Positions 31,940-40,075 of a DNA stretch of 49,728 bases are shown here, in pieces. Numbering within the stretch: the first letter of the stretch is position 1; the number at the start of each line of letters is the position of its first letter. Both the position numbers and the translations under genes were made by a program. A model generated the notes under the pieces. The model did no database searches and had not been told where the DNA came from. It saw only the letters and a program-made list of their open reading frames with translations. Source of the DNA: Halanaerobium polyolivorans (GTDB lineage: Bacteria > Bacillota > Halanaerobiia > Halanaerobiales > Halanaerobiaceae); the NCBI RefSeq assembly GCF_020711195.1, contig NZ_JAJFAT010000016.1, forward strand, positions 1 through 49,728, given 5' to 3'.

Positions 31940-34054
31940 TTGATTGAGTTTAATAAAAGAATGTTTTATTATAAACTTAAGTCAATGAAGATATCTCTAA
32001 TTGACTTTAAAAAGAAGGTGGTAAAAATTTTAAGAATATTAGGACAAAGAACTACAAATTTATTAATTGTTTTATTAGAATCAAAGCAAGCCTTTACTAC
32101 AGCTGAATTGGCCGAAAAGCTTTCGGTTTCAGCCAGGACAATCCGTAGTGACTTAAAAAAATTACAGGCTTGGTTAAAAGAAAAAGAAGATGTTGTTCTT
32201 TCCATAAAACCAGGTGTAGGTGTTAGTCTGAAAATATCTGAAGAAAAAAGAAAAATGCTTAAACAAAAATTTTCTAAGTCTTTGGATTATAGAGATCCTT
32301 ATTCTCCGGAAAAAAGAAGACAGCTTATATTAAAATGGTTGCTTCAATCTGATAAAAATTATACCATCCAAAAATTAGCTGACAAACTTTATTTAAGCAG
32401 AACTACTGTATATAAGGATTTAGATAAAGTTGAAGCATGGCTAAATAAATATAATTTGAAATTAGAAAGAAAAAGACGATATGGTCTCAAGATTAAAGGA
32501 GAAGAAAAAAATTGGCGCAAAGCGGTAGCAGATTTATTAACTTTGTTAAAGGGTAGTGAAGAATTAAAACATATTTTAGGAGAAGATGAAATTTCTAATC
32601 TAGAAGAAAGTAGAATTGATTTAAACACCTATCAAGATCTTAAACTATTATTTGCTAATATAGATTTTAAAAAAATTGAAGATATATTGCTTGAAGCTGA
32701 AAGAGAGGCTAATTTTTTATTCACAGATGAGACATTAATTGGTTTGATTGTCCATCTTGCCATTAGTTTAGAACGACTAGAGCAAGGCAAAGATATAGAA
32801 ATGAATAAAGAACAGTTTAATAAGCTAAAAAAGAAAGAAGAATTTGAAATAGCAGCCTTTATAGCTAAAAAATTGGAAGATAAGTTTTCTGTTCCTATTC
32901 CTGAAGCGGAGATTGCCTATATTTCCCTTCATATTTTAGGTGCTAAATATCAACAAAGTATTAAAGAAGCTAAATTAGAAGATATAGTGGAAGAAAGTAA
33001 TTCTAAAATTGTTAATATGGCTAAAGAAATAATAGATACTGCAGCAAAGGTTTTAGAAGTTGATTTAAGCAGAGATAGAGAAGTTTTGATGGGTTTAATT
33101 TTACACTTTAGAGCAGTTTTAAATAGGTTAGAATATGGTTTAAGTTTAAGAAATCCAATATTAGAAGAAATTAAAGATAATTATCCAGATGTTTTTGCCG
33201 CAGCTTGGAGCAGCAGTATAGTTTATGAAAAGCATTTAGGGATTCAGGTGAGTGAAGAAGAAATTGGTTATATAGCTCTCCATTTAGGCGCTGCATTAGA
33301 AAGATTAACCAAAAACCGAAAAGTTCTCGTTGTTTGTGGAAGTGGAGGTGGAACAGCTCAACTATTAGCAGAAAGATTAAAAAGGAGATTATCTGGACTT
33401 CAGATAGAAGGAGTGATAGCTGCTCATAAATTAGATGATTTTTCTTTTGCTGATATTGATCTAATAATCAGTACGATTCCATTGAACAAAGAATATATAG
33501 TGCCAATAATCAAAATCAGTCCTCTTTGTACAGATGAGGATATTGAATTTATTCAGCAGGAAATGAATGGTTTAATTAAAGAAAATAAAAAGCAAAATCA
33601 TTCAAGAAATGATATTTTAGATAATTTAATAGATGAAGATTTGATATTCTGCAGCTTAAATTTAAATTCTAAAGAAGAGATAATAAAATTTCTCAGCAAA
33701 GAAATGTTAAAAAGAGGGATTGTAAAAGTGGGTTTCGAAAATTCTGTCTTAAAGAGAGAAAAACTAACATCTACGGAGATGGGTAAGGGAATAGCTCTTC
33801 CTCATGCTGAGAAAAAGTATATTAATTCTTCAAAAGTTATAATTGCCAATTTAGCTCAAGACGTCCAGTGGGATGAGAGGAAAGTAAAGATTATTTTTAT
33901 GATAGCTCTTAAATCAAAAAAAGAAGCAGAAATATTTTTCAAAAACTATCTTCGTATTATAGATGATAATAAATTGTTAGAAAGTTTAAAAAGAGCTAAA
34001 TCTAAAAAAGATATTAGAGATATATTCTTAGGAAGTATTTCTGAAAAACAATAA
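31940..34054 (+). CDS. PRD-containing transcriptional activator with EIIB- and EIIA-like domains (MtlR/BglG class)
   Basis: A 704-residue PTS-controlled activator. There are two N-terminal helix-turn-helix segments (AELAEKLSVSARTIRSDLKK and IQKLADKLYLSRTTVYKDL). Two PTS regulation domains follow at about residues 190-310 and 340-455. An EIIB-gat-like domain has C466 in VVCGSGGG, and a C-terminal EIIA (type 2) domain has H622 in IALPHAE. Phosphorylation of the PRD histidines and of the EIIA/EIIB sites would report sugar flow. The start is uncertain: TTG at 31940 abuts AAAAAGG, while in-frame GTG at 32018 would skip a nonessential leader. It is followed directly by gatA-gatB-gatC, which it probably controls. 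It is not an RNA-binding antiterminator, since the CAT domain is absent. Confidence 0.85.
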   Translation: MIEFNKRMFYYKLKSMKISLIDFKKKVVKILRILGQRTTNLLIVLLESKQAFTTAELAEKLSVSARTIRSDLKKLQAWLKEKEDVVLSIKPGVGVSLKISEEKRKMLKQKFSKSLDYRDPYSPEKRRQLILKWLLQSDKNYTIQKLADKLYLSRTTVYKDLDKVEAWLNKYNLKLERKRRYGLKIKGEEKNWRKAVADLLTLLKGSEELKHILGEDEISNLEESRIDLNTYQDLKLLFANIDFKKIEDILLEAEREANFLFTDETLIGLIVHLAISLERLEQGKDIEMNKEQFNKLKKKEEFEIAAFIAKKLEDKFSVPIPEAEIAYISLHILGAKYQQSIKEAKLEDIVEESNSKIVNMAKEIIDTAAKVLEVDLSRDREVLMGLILHFRAVLNRLEYGLSLRNPILEEIKDNYPDVFAAAWSSSIVYEKHLGIQVSEEEIGYIALHLGAALERLTKNRKVLVVCGSGGGTAQLLAERLKRRLSGLQIEGVIAAHKLDDFSFADIDLIISTIPLNKEYIVPIIKISPLCTDEDIEFIQQEMNGLIKENKKQNHSRNDILDNLIDEDLIFCSLNLNSKEEIIKFLSKEMLKRGIVKVGFENSVLKREKLTSTEMGKGIALPHAEKKYINSSKVIIANLAQDVQWDERKVKIIFMIALKSKKEAEIFFKNYLRIIDDNKLLESLKRAKSKKDIRDIFLGSISEKQ

Positions 34055-34090
34055 AAATAATAATTTTTTGGCTGAGGAGGTTTAAAAGGA

Positions 34091-34573
34091 ATGGCAAAGA
34101 CTCAAAAAGTAAAGTTAGAAGATATGATTGATAAAAACTTAATCATTTTTTCTGAAAAAGCAATTAAAAAAGAGGATATTTTATTAAAGCTAAGTGAACT
34201 CTTATATGAAAAAGGATATGTTAAAAAAAATTTTTATGATGGTATTATTAGCAGAGAAGAAAGCTTTCCCACAGGTCTAATAACAGTTGGTGGAAATGTA
34301 GCTATTCCACATACCGATAGTGAGCATGTGAATAAAGCTGCGATTGCTGTAGCAGTATTAAAAAAACCGGTTGAATTTTATAGAATGGATGATGCTTCAG
34401 AAAAAATTGATGTAAATATAATTTTTATGCTGGCAATTAAAGAAAAAGAAAACCAGGTTGGAGTGATCAGTAATTTAACTTCTGCCTTTAAAGACCCAAA
34501 TTTTTTGGGGGATTTACAAAAAGCTAGTTCTAAAGAAGAAGTATTTAAGCATATCAAAAATAACTTTAGATGA
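34091..34573 (+). CDS. gatA: PTS galactitol-type EIIA component
   Basis: A 160-residue cytoplasmic EIIA of the fructose/galactitol type. The phosphorylated histidine is H74 in VAIPHTDSEHV, within the usual PTGLITVGGNVAIPHTD context. It passes phosphate from HPr to the EIIB protein. The ATG has GAGGAGG upstream. It lies 37 bases behind the PRD regulator and is cotranscribed with gatB and gatC. Its domain is related to the EIIA tail of that regulator, which suggests the regulator competes for or senses the same phosphate. Confidence 0.88.
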   Translation: MAKTQKVKLEDMIDKNLIIFSEKAIKKEDILLKLSELLYEKGYVKKNFYDGIISREESFPTGLITVGGNVAIPHTDSEHVNKAAIAVAVLKKPVEFYRMDDASEKIDVNIIFMLAIKEKENQVGVISNLTSAFKDPNFLGDLQKASSKEEVFKHIKNNFR

Positions 34574-34651
34574 TAAAACAGTTTTACTAAATAGGGAGGT
34601 GAAAAAAGTTATTTAGCTCTATTGAATCAATAATTTGGGGAGGTATAGTAA

Positions 34652-34939
34652 ATGAAAAAAAAGGTTTTGATAGTTTGTGGTACAGGGATTGCAACTTCAA
34701 CAGTGGTAAACGAAAAAATAAAAAATTTAGCTAAAAAAGCAGGGGTAAAAGTAGATATTAATCAAGCAAAAGTTACAGAAGCTAAAAGGGAAATAGAAAA
34801 TAGTAATTATGATTTTCTAGTGACAACTACTGCTTTTTCTTATAAAGTTGATCTTCCGGTAATTAATGCAACTGCTATGATAAGTGGTATAGGAGAAGAA
34901 GAAGTAGAAGAGAAAATAATAGCTAAACTAAAAGAATAA
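34652..34939 (+). CDS. gatB: PTS galactitol-type EIIB component
   Basis: A 95-residue EIIB with the phosphocysteine C9 in VLIVCGTGIATSTVV, the signature of the galactitol subfamily. It takes phosphate from GatA and gives it to the sugar in GatC. The ATG has GGGGAGG upstream. In the leader, a separate GGGAGG site (about 34594) is followed by a five-codon frame that stops at once, another abortive gene start like those at 21256 and 26497. Confidence 0.9.
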   Translation: MKKKVLIVCGTGIATSTVVNEKIKNLAKKAGVKVDINQAKVTEAKREIENSNYDFLVTTTAFSYKVDLPVINATAMISGIGEEEVEEKIIAKLKE

Positions 34940-34968
34940 TTGAATAAAAAAGGAGGAGCCTTAAAAAA

Positions 34969-36327
34969 ATGATTGAAATATTAGAAGTTTTAGCAGGATT
35001 TTTTGAGATTTTAACCAATCTAGGTGCAAGTGTAATGCTACCGATAGTAATATTCATCTTAGGAATTCTATTTGGTCAAAAAATAGGCAAGGCTTTTCAT
35101 TCTGGATTACTGATTGGAGTAGGTTTTATTGGTATTAATTTAATTCTTGATCTTTTGGTAGGTAATTTAGGGCCGGCAGCAGAGGCAATGGTTGAGAGAT
35201 TTGGAATTGAACTAGGAATTATAGATGTTGGCTGGCCAGCTTCAGCGGCAATTGCTTTTGGTAGCCAGGTTGGTGCTTTAATTATACCCATAGCTTTGGG
35301 TGTTAATATAATTATGATTTTATTTAAATTAACTAAAACTGTTAATGTTGATATATGGAATTTTTGGCATTTTGCTTTTACTGGTGCCTTAGTTGCAAGA
35401 TTAACAGATAGTTTAGTTTGGGGATTAGTAGCGGCTGGTATAAATGCAGCAATAGTTCTTGTAATGGCAGATTGGACAGCACCTATGGTACAGGATTTTT
35501 ATGATATCCCCAATATCTCTCTTCCACATGGTTTTTCTGCAGCTTATGTTCCAATAGCAATACCATTAAATAATTTAATGGATAAAATTCCGGGACTTAG
35601 AGAGATAGATGCTGATCCTGAAACTATCCAGGATAAATTTGGTATATTCGGTCAACCAATAATTATGGGTTTAATTTTAGGATTAGCATTAGGTATTTTA
35701 GCCGGCTATGGTGCACAAGAAGTTCTTAATTTAGGAGTTACAATGGCGGCAGTTATGCTCTTATTCCCAAGGATGGTAAAGATTTTAATGGAGGGTTTGA
35801 CACCACTTTCTGAAGCAGCTAAAAACTTTATGAAAGAAAAATTTGAAGATCGCGAAATTTATATTGGACTTGATTCTGCAATAGCCATTGGTCATGCTTC
35901 TGCAATTTCCACAGCATTAATTTTGGTTCCCATAACTATATTATTAGCTGTTATTTTACCAGGGAATTCAGTTCTTCCTTTTGGTGATTTAGCTTCACTG
36001 CCTTTTCTTGTAGTAATGATTATTCCAATTACCAAGGGTAATATCTTTCGTTCTACTATAATTGGTACTCTGGTAATTGCAGTTGGTTTATATATTTCCA
36101 CTGGATTGGCAGAATTACATACTGCCGCAGCTCACGCAGCAAACTTTGATTTTCCAGAAGGAGCAGCAATGATTTCCAGTCTTATTGATGGAGCTAACCC
36201 TTTAACATGGATATTAGTCAGAGCTACAGGTTTAGGTGCATGGGCTATCGGTTTAATTGGTTTATTAACCATGGCAGCCGGTTATTATATTTTTAGAAAT
36301 TATAGTGCAAGAGATGATCTTGCTTAA
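34969..36327 (+). CDS. gatC: PTS galactitol-type permease EIIC
   Basis: A 452-residue integral membrane sugar channel with about ten hydrophobic segments. Typical GatC features are ILGILFGQKIGKAFHSGLLI near residue 30, TVNVDIWNFWHFAFTGALV near residue 125, and a conserved FGQPIIMG. The substrate class is galactitol or other polyols/pentitols. No dehydrogenase, kinase or aldolase for such a substrate lies in the window, so the catabolic genes are elsewhere or the system has another job. The ATG has AAAGGAGGAG. A strong terminator follows. Confidence 0.9.
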   Translation: MIEILEVLAGFFEILTNLGASVMLPIVIFILGILFGQKIGKAFHSGLLIGVGFIGINLILDLLVGNLGPAAEAMVERFGIELGIIDVGWPASAAIAFGSQVGALIIPIALGVNIIMILFKLTKTVNVDIWNFWHFAFTGALVARLTDSLVWGLVAAGINAAIVLVMADWTAPMVQDFYDIPNISLPHGFSAAYVPIAIPLNNLMDKIPGLREIDADPETIQDKFGIFGQPIIMGLILGLALGILAGYGAQEVLNLGVTMAAVMLLFPRMVKILMEGLTPLSEAAKNFMKEKFEDREIYIGLDSAIAIGHASAISTALILVPITILLAVILPGNSVLPFGDLASLPFLVVMIIPITKGNIFRSTIIGTLVIAVGLYISTGLAELHTAAAHAANFDFPEGAAMISSLIDGANPLTWILVRATGLGAWAIGLIGLLTMAAGYYIFRNYSARDDLA

Positions 36328-36357
36328 CGATAAATTTAGTTTAATAGATAACATTAT

Positions 36358-36382
36358 GAGGGGAGTAATCCCCTCTTTTTTT
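36358..36382 (+). terminator. Rho-independent terminator after gatC
   Basis: GAGGGGA (36358-36364) pairs perfectly with TCCCCTC (36369-36375) around a GTAA loop, followed by seven T. It lies only eight bases before the first ATG of the next gene's frame. Confidence 0.9.
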
Positions 36383-36390
36383 GATTTATA

Positions 36391-39192
36391 ATGAAATCTA
36401 ACTCCAAAAATGATATACTAAATTACAATATATCTTTGGAGGTGCAGAAGATTAAGAAAAAAGATAAGATATTTAAGCTATTTATGGAATTATCAGAAAA
36501 AAAAGATAATAAAGGTCTAACAGCTCAAGAAATCGCAGAAAAAGCAAATATTTCTCGCTCAAATGCAAGTCGTTATTTAAATAAATTATTAAAAGAAGAT
36601 AAAATAGTTAAAAGCAATGGGAGACCTGTAATCTATAAGACGAAAAATAAAGCAAGTAATGAAGTTATAAATACAAAGATTAATAGTTTGGAAGATGTGA
36701 TTGGTGCTCAAAGCAGTTTGAAGATTCCGGTTCAGCAGGCGAAAGCAGCAATATTATATCCTCCTAAAGGATTGCATACATTATTATTGGGTGAAACTGG
36801 TGTAGGTAAATCTATGTTTGCAAAGTTGATGTATAATTTTGCTGCAAATGAAAGGGTAATTGAGTCAGATGCTCCTTTTATTCAGTTTAATTGTGCAGAT
36901 TATGCAGATAATCCACAGCTTTTAATGGGTCAGCTTTTTGGAGTTAAAAAAGGAGCTTATACTGGTGCAGATAAAGATAAAATTGGGTTATTGAAAAAGG
37001 CAGATGGAGGAATTATATTTTTAGATGAAGTACATCGTCTCCCTCCTCAAGGCCAGGAAATGTTATTTACTTTCATAGACAATGGCTTTTTCAAGCCCTT
37101 AGGAGAAACAAATCAAAAAATATTTGCTGAGCTTAAAATAATTGCTGCTACCACAGAAACACCTGGTTCATATTTATTAAAGACATTTCAGAGAAGAATT
37201 CCAATGGTTATTGAACTACCTCCTCTCGAAGCTAGAACTTTAATGGAAAGATATAAATTGATTGACGAATTTATAAAAAATGAAGTACAAAGGGTTAATA
37301 AAGATATCTATATTTATAAAAATGCTTTAAAATCTTTTCTGCTTTATGATTGTCCAAATAATATTGGTCAATTAAAGAGTGATATTCAACTTGCCTGTGC
37401 AAAAGCTTTTTTAAATTATAAAGCTCAAGAAACTAAAAAGTGTGATATTTTAAAAATTGGTCAGGAAGAACTTCCCTATCATGTCAAAAAGGGAATAATG
37501 AATTTGCCTGAAAAGAGAGAAGAAATAAATGATTTAATAGCTGATAAAGGTAATTTAATATCTTTTACTACAGATCAAACGCAAAAAATTAATAATTTCA
37601 AAAAAGATAAATTAGATTCAGGAGAAGAATATTATTTTTATGATAATATTGAAGAGAAAATAAATTCTTTAGAAAAAAGTGGGATGAAAAGAGAAGAAAT
37701 TAGTGAAATTTTAAATATTGATATAGAAAAACACTTCCAGAAATATATTGGGAATATCACAAAAAACTTCAAAAAAAGCAAAATCAACAAGATCGTTGGT
37801 GAAAATATTGTTACAATTATAGAACAAATTTTGACTCTTGCTAGAAATAGATTAAATAGGGATTATGATGAAAAAATTTACTATGGATTGGCTTTACATT
37901 TAAAAAGAAGTATAGCTAGAATTAAAGATGGCGAAGAAATATATCATCCTCAATTAAATGAAATTAGAATCAACTATCCTCAAGAATTTATTACAGCTAT
38001 GGAGATAGCTTCTATAATTGATAAAGAATTTAATATAGAAACTCCTCTTGATGAAATTGGTTATCTAACAATGTTTTTAACTGAAAGGCCCTATAATTTT
38101 AATGGAGAAGATAAAATTAATAAAGTCGGAATTATAGTTATTATGCACGGCAGTTCAACGGCAAGCAGTATTGCAGAGGTAGCAAATAATTTAATTGGAG
38201 AAAAGCATGCAGTTTCTATCAACATGCCTTTGGAAATGAATCCACAAGAGGTGTATCACAAGGCTAAAAGTGAGGCTCAAAAACTTGATAATGGTAGTGG
38301 TATAGTTTTAATGGTAGATATGGGTTCTTTAAACACTTTTGCAGAGATGATCAATAATGAAACTGGTATAAAAACAAAAACTATTACAATGGCTAGTACT
38401 CCTCAGGTTTTAGAGGCCTGCCGAAAAGCAGTTTTAGGAGAAAGCATTGAAGATATAATTCGCTCTGTAAATAAAATAAGTGCAGAAAGTTATCAGCAAG
38501 ACTTTGATATAAGGCCTGAAAAAAGTGTAACCACCCGAAAAGAATACCAGAAAAAATTTGCTATTATTACAGCCTGTTTTACTGGAGATGGAGCAGCAGT
38601 AGAGATAAAAGAAATATTAGAAAAAGAAATTGAAAGTTCTTTAGAGATCAAATTCATTAATTTGAATTTGCTTGAAGAAAAAGAATTCGAAAAAAATATA
38701 GAGAAATTAAAAAAAGATTTTAAAATAATATCTATTATCACTAATATCAATAATAAAATAGATAGTATCCCTTCTTTTTCAGCTTCTGAGATCTTAATTG
38801 ATGATGGAATAGAAAAAATAAAAAAGTTAGTTGAAAATGAAGAAATGTATTATAAAATAAAAAAATCAATAAATAAGTATTTAAAACAGTTGGAAAGCTT
38901 TGAAATTATAGAAGATATTAGGACAATAATCAAGGAAATTAAAGAAAATTTAAATAAAAGCATAGACTCCGGGGTTGAAATTGGTATTTTATTGCATATG
39001 GTGTATATGATTGATAATCTGATGGCTGGAGGTAGAACAGTTAAATTTGATAACTTAGGAGAATATAAAAAAGAAAACAGACTGAAGTTTAGAGAAATAA
39101 AAAGTATAATAAAAAAATTAGAAGAGAAATATAATATCCAAATAACAGAAGATGAATATGCATATATACTTGAAATGTTTAAAAACAACTAA
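36391..39192 (+). CDS. levR: LevR-type sigma-54-dependent, PTS-controlled activator
   Basis: A 933-residue activator. Helix-turn-helix at about residues 45-85 (TAQEIAEKANISRSNASRYL). AAA+ domain at 105-340 with Walker A G134ETGVGKS, the sigma-54 contact loop GAYTGA at 188-193 and LDEVHRLP Walker B. PRD1 at about 465-570 (H503), EIIA-mannose domain at 577-700 (H586 in MHGSSTASSI), EIIB-like region (TACFTGDGAA) and PRD2 at 830-930 (H869). It would open sigma-54 promoters in response to PTS phosphorylation, most likely the one at 39361. The start is doubtful: ATG 36391 has no ribosome binding site and lies against the terminator, while GGAGGTG at 36438-36444 precedes an ATT codon at 36451 that begins the family-like IKKKDKIFKLF. 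Confidence 0.88.
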   Translation: MKSNSKNDILNYNISLEVQKIKKKDKIFKLFMELSEKKDNKGLTAQEIAEKANISRSNASRYLNKLLKEDKIVKSNGRPVIYKTKNKASNEVINTKINSLEDVIGAQSSLKIPVQQAKAAILYPPKGLHTLLLGETGVGKSMFAKLMYNFAANERVIESDAPFIQFNCADYADNPQLLMGQLFGVKKGAYTGADKDKIGLLKKADGGIIFLDEVHRLPPQGQEMLFTFIDNGFFKPLGETNQKIFAELKIIAATTETPGSYLLKTFQRRIPMVIELPPLEARTLMERYKLIDEFIKNEVQRVNKDIYIYKNALKSFLLYDCPNNIGQLKSDIQLACAKAFLNYKAQETKKCDILKIGQEELPYHVKKGIMNLPEKREEINDLIADKGNLISFTTDQTQKINNFKKDKLDSGEEYYFYDNIEEKINSLEKSGMKREEISEILNIDIEKHFQKYIGNITKNFKKSKINKIVGENIVTIIEQILTLARNRLNRDYDEKIYYGLALHLKRSIARIKDGEEIYHPQLNEIRINYPQEFITAMEIASIIDKEFNIETPLDEIGYLTMFLTERPYNFNGEDKINKVGIIVIMHGSSTASSIAEVANNLIGEKHAVSINMPLEMNPQEVYHKAKSEAQKLDNGSGIVLMVDMGSLNTFAEMINNETGIKTKTITMASTPQVLEACRKAVLGESIEDIIRSVNKISAESYQQDFDIRPEKSVTTRKEYQKKFAIITACFTGDGAAVEIKEILEKEIESSLEIKFINLNLLEEKEFEKNIEKLKKDFKIISIITNINNKIDSIPSFSASEILIDDGIEKIKKLVENEEMYYKIKKSINKYLKQLESFEIIEDIRTIIKEIKENLNKSIDSGVEIGILLHMVYMIDNLMAGGRTVKFDNLGEYKKENRLKFREIKSIIKKLEEKYNIQITEDEYAYILEMFKNN

Positions 39193-39211
39193 AAAATTTA
39201 ATAATTATTTT

Positions 39212-39247
39212 AATAGTGTGCAAAAATAATTGCACACTATTTTTTTG
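39212..39247 (+). terminator. Rho-independent terminator after levR
   Basis: AATAGTGTGCA (39212-39222) pairs perfectly with TGCACACTATT (39231-39241), followed by a T-run. Confidence 0.9.
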
Positions 39248-39298
39248 TGTTTAAAAGCATTTATTTTTGCCCAAATAGATATTTTTTTATTTTTAATA

Positions 39299-39319
39299 AA
39301 CCTTGTTATGACAGGGGTT
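39299..39319 (+). promoter_or_regulatory. Imperfect palindrome, possible activator binding site
   Basis: AACC (39299-39302) and GGTT (39316-39319) bound an imperfect 21-base dyad with wobble pairs. It lies about 42 bases upstream of the -24/-12 promoter, in the region where a sigma-54 activator would bind. Only suggestive. Confidence 0.25.
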
Positions 39320-39360
39320 AAACAGTTATTAAAGAAAAAATAATAAAAAAAATAATACTT

Positions 39361-39376
39361 TGGCATCCTTTATGCA
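39361..39376 (+). promoter_or_regulatory. Sigma-54 (-24/-12) promoter of the beta-glucoside PTS operon
   Basis: TGGCAT at 39361-39366, five bases, then ATGCA at 39372-39376. The invariant GG (39362-39363) and GC (39374-39375) are exactly 12 bases apart, as sigma-54 requires, and a T precedes TGGC. The activator gene levR is immediately upstream and the operon start codon is about 57 bases downstream. Confidence 0.85.
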
Positions 39377-39432
39377 TAATATAATAGGTGAAAGAAATAA
39401 AATAATATTATTGAATAAAGGGGGGAGTTAGT

Positions 39433-39690
39433 TTGAAAGTTCTTGAAATGAAACTTGAAAACAAATCAGGTCTTCATGCAAGACCAGCATCACAATTTGT
39501 AGCAGCATCTCAGAGTTTTGAAGCCAATATCGAAGTTGAAAAAAAAGGACAAACTGTAAATGGGAAAAGTATTATGTCACTGATGACTCTTGGTGCTTCT
39601 TACGGAGACTCAATTAAAGTTAAAGCAACTGGAAGTGATGAAGAAGAAGCTTTAAAAAAACTAAAAAATTTAATAAAAACTTTTAAATAA
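39433..39690 (+). CDS. HPr-family phosphocarrier protein
   Basis: An 85-residue HPr. The phosphorylated histidine is H15 in SGLHARPAS, and the regulatory serine is S46 in GKSIMSL, so it can receive phosphate from Enzyme I and is a potential HPr kinase target. Start TTG at 39433 with GGGGGGAG upstream. It is the first gene of a sugar-specific operon instead of sitting with ptsI, so it may be a dedicated or inducible extra HPr. Whether the cell has another HPr elsewhere cannot be seen here. Confidence 0.93.
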   Translation: MKVLEMKLENKSGLHARPASQFVAASQSFEANIEVEKKGQTVNGKSIMSLMTLGASYGDSIKVKATGSDEEEALKKLKNLIKTFK

Positions 39691-39719
39691 TTTAAATTAA
39701 AATACTAGGGGGAAACTTG

Positions 39720-40022
39720 ATGAATATTTTATTAGTCTGTAATGCAGGAATGAGTACAAGTATGTTGGTAGAAAAGATGAAAGAAGCAGCTGAAAAAAGA
39801 GAAATGGAAATTTCTATTCAAGCAGAAGCGGTTGGAAAGTTTAAAGATGTAGTTGAAGATTATGATGTTGTATTATTAGGACCTCAAATTAAATATAAAG
39901 AAAAAACATTTAAAAAATTAGCTGAAGAAAAAGGAACAGCACTTGATGTAGTTGATTCAGTTGCTTATGGAATGGTTGATGGTGAAAAAGCTCTGGAACA
40001 GGCAATTAAGCTTATAAAATAA
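39720..40022 (+). CDS. celA: PTS lactose/cellobiose-type EIIB component
   Basis: A 100-residue EIIB with the phosphocysteine C7 in NILLVCNAGMSTSMLVEKM, the signature of the lactose/chitobiose/cellobiose subfamily. The segment VVLLGPQIKYK is also typical. ATG at 39720 is preceded by AGGGGG; a TTG one codon earlier is a less likely start. It passes phosphate from the EIIA encoded two genes downstream to the sugar. Confidence 0.92.
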   Translation: MNILLVCNAGMSTSMLVEKMKEAAEKREMEISIQAEAVGKFKDVVEDYDVVLLGPQIKYKEKTFKKLAEEKGTALDVVDSVAYGMVDGEKALEQAIKLIK

Positions 40023-40075
40023 TAGTTAATTTAATATTAAATAATTAAATCAAAAAAATGAAAAGGGTGAAAAAA

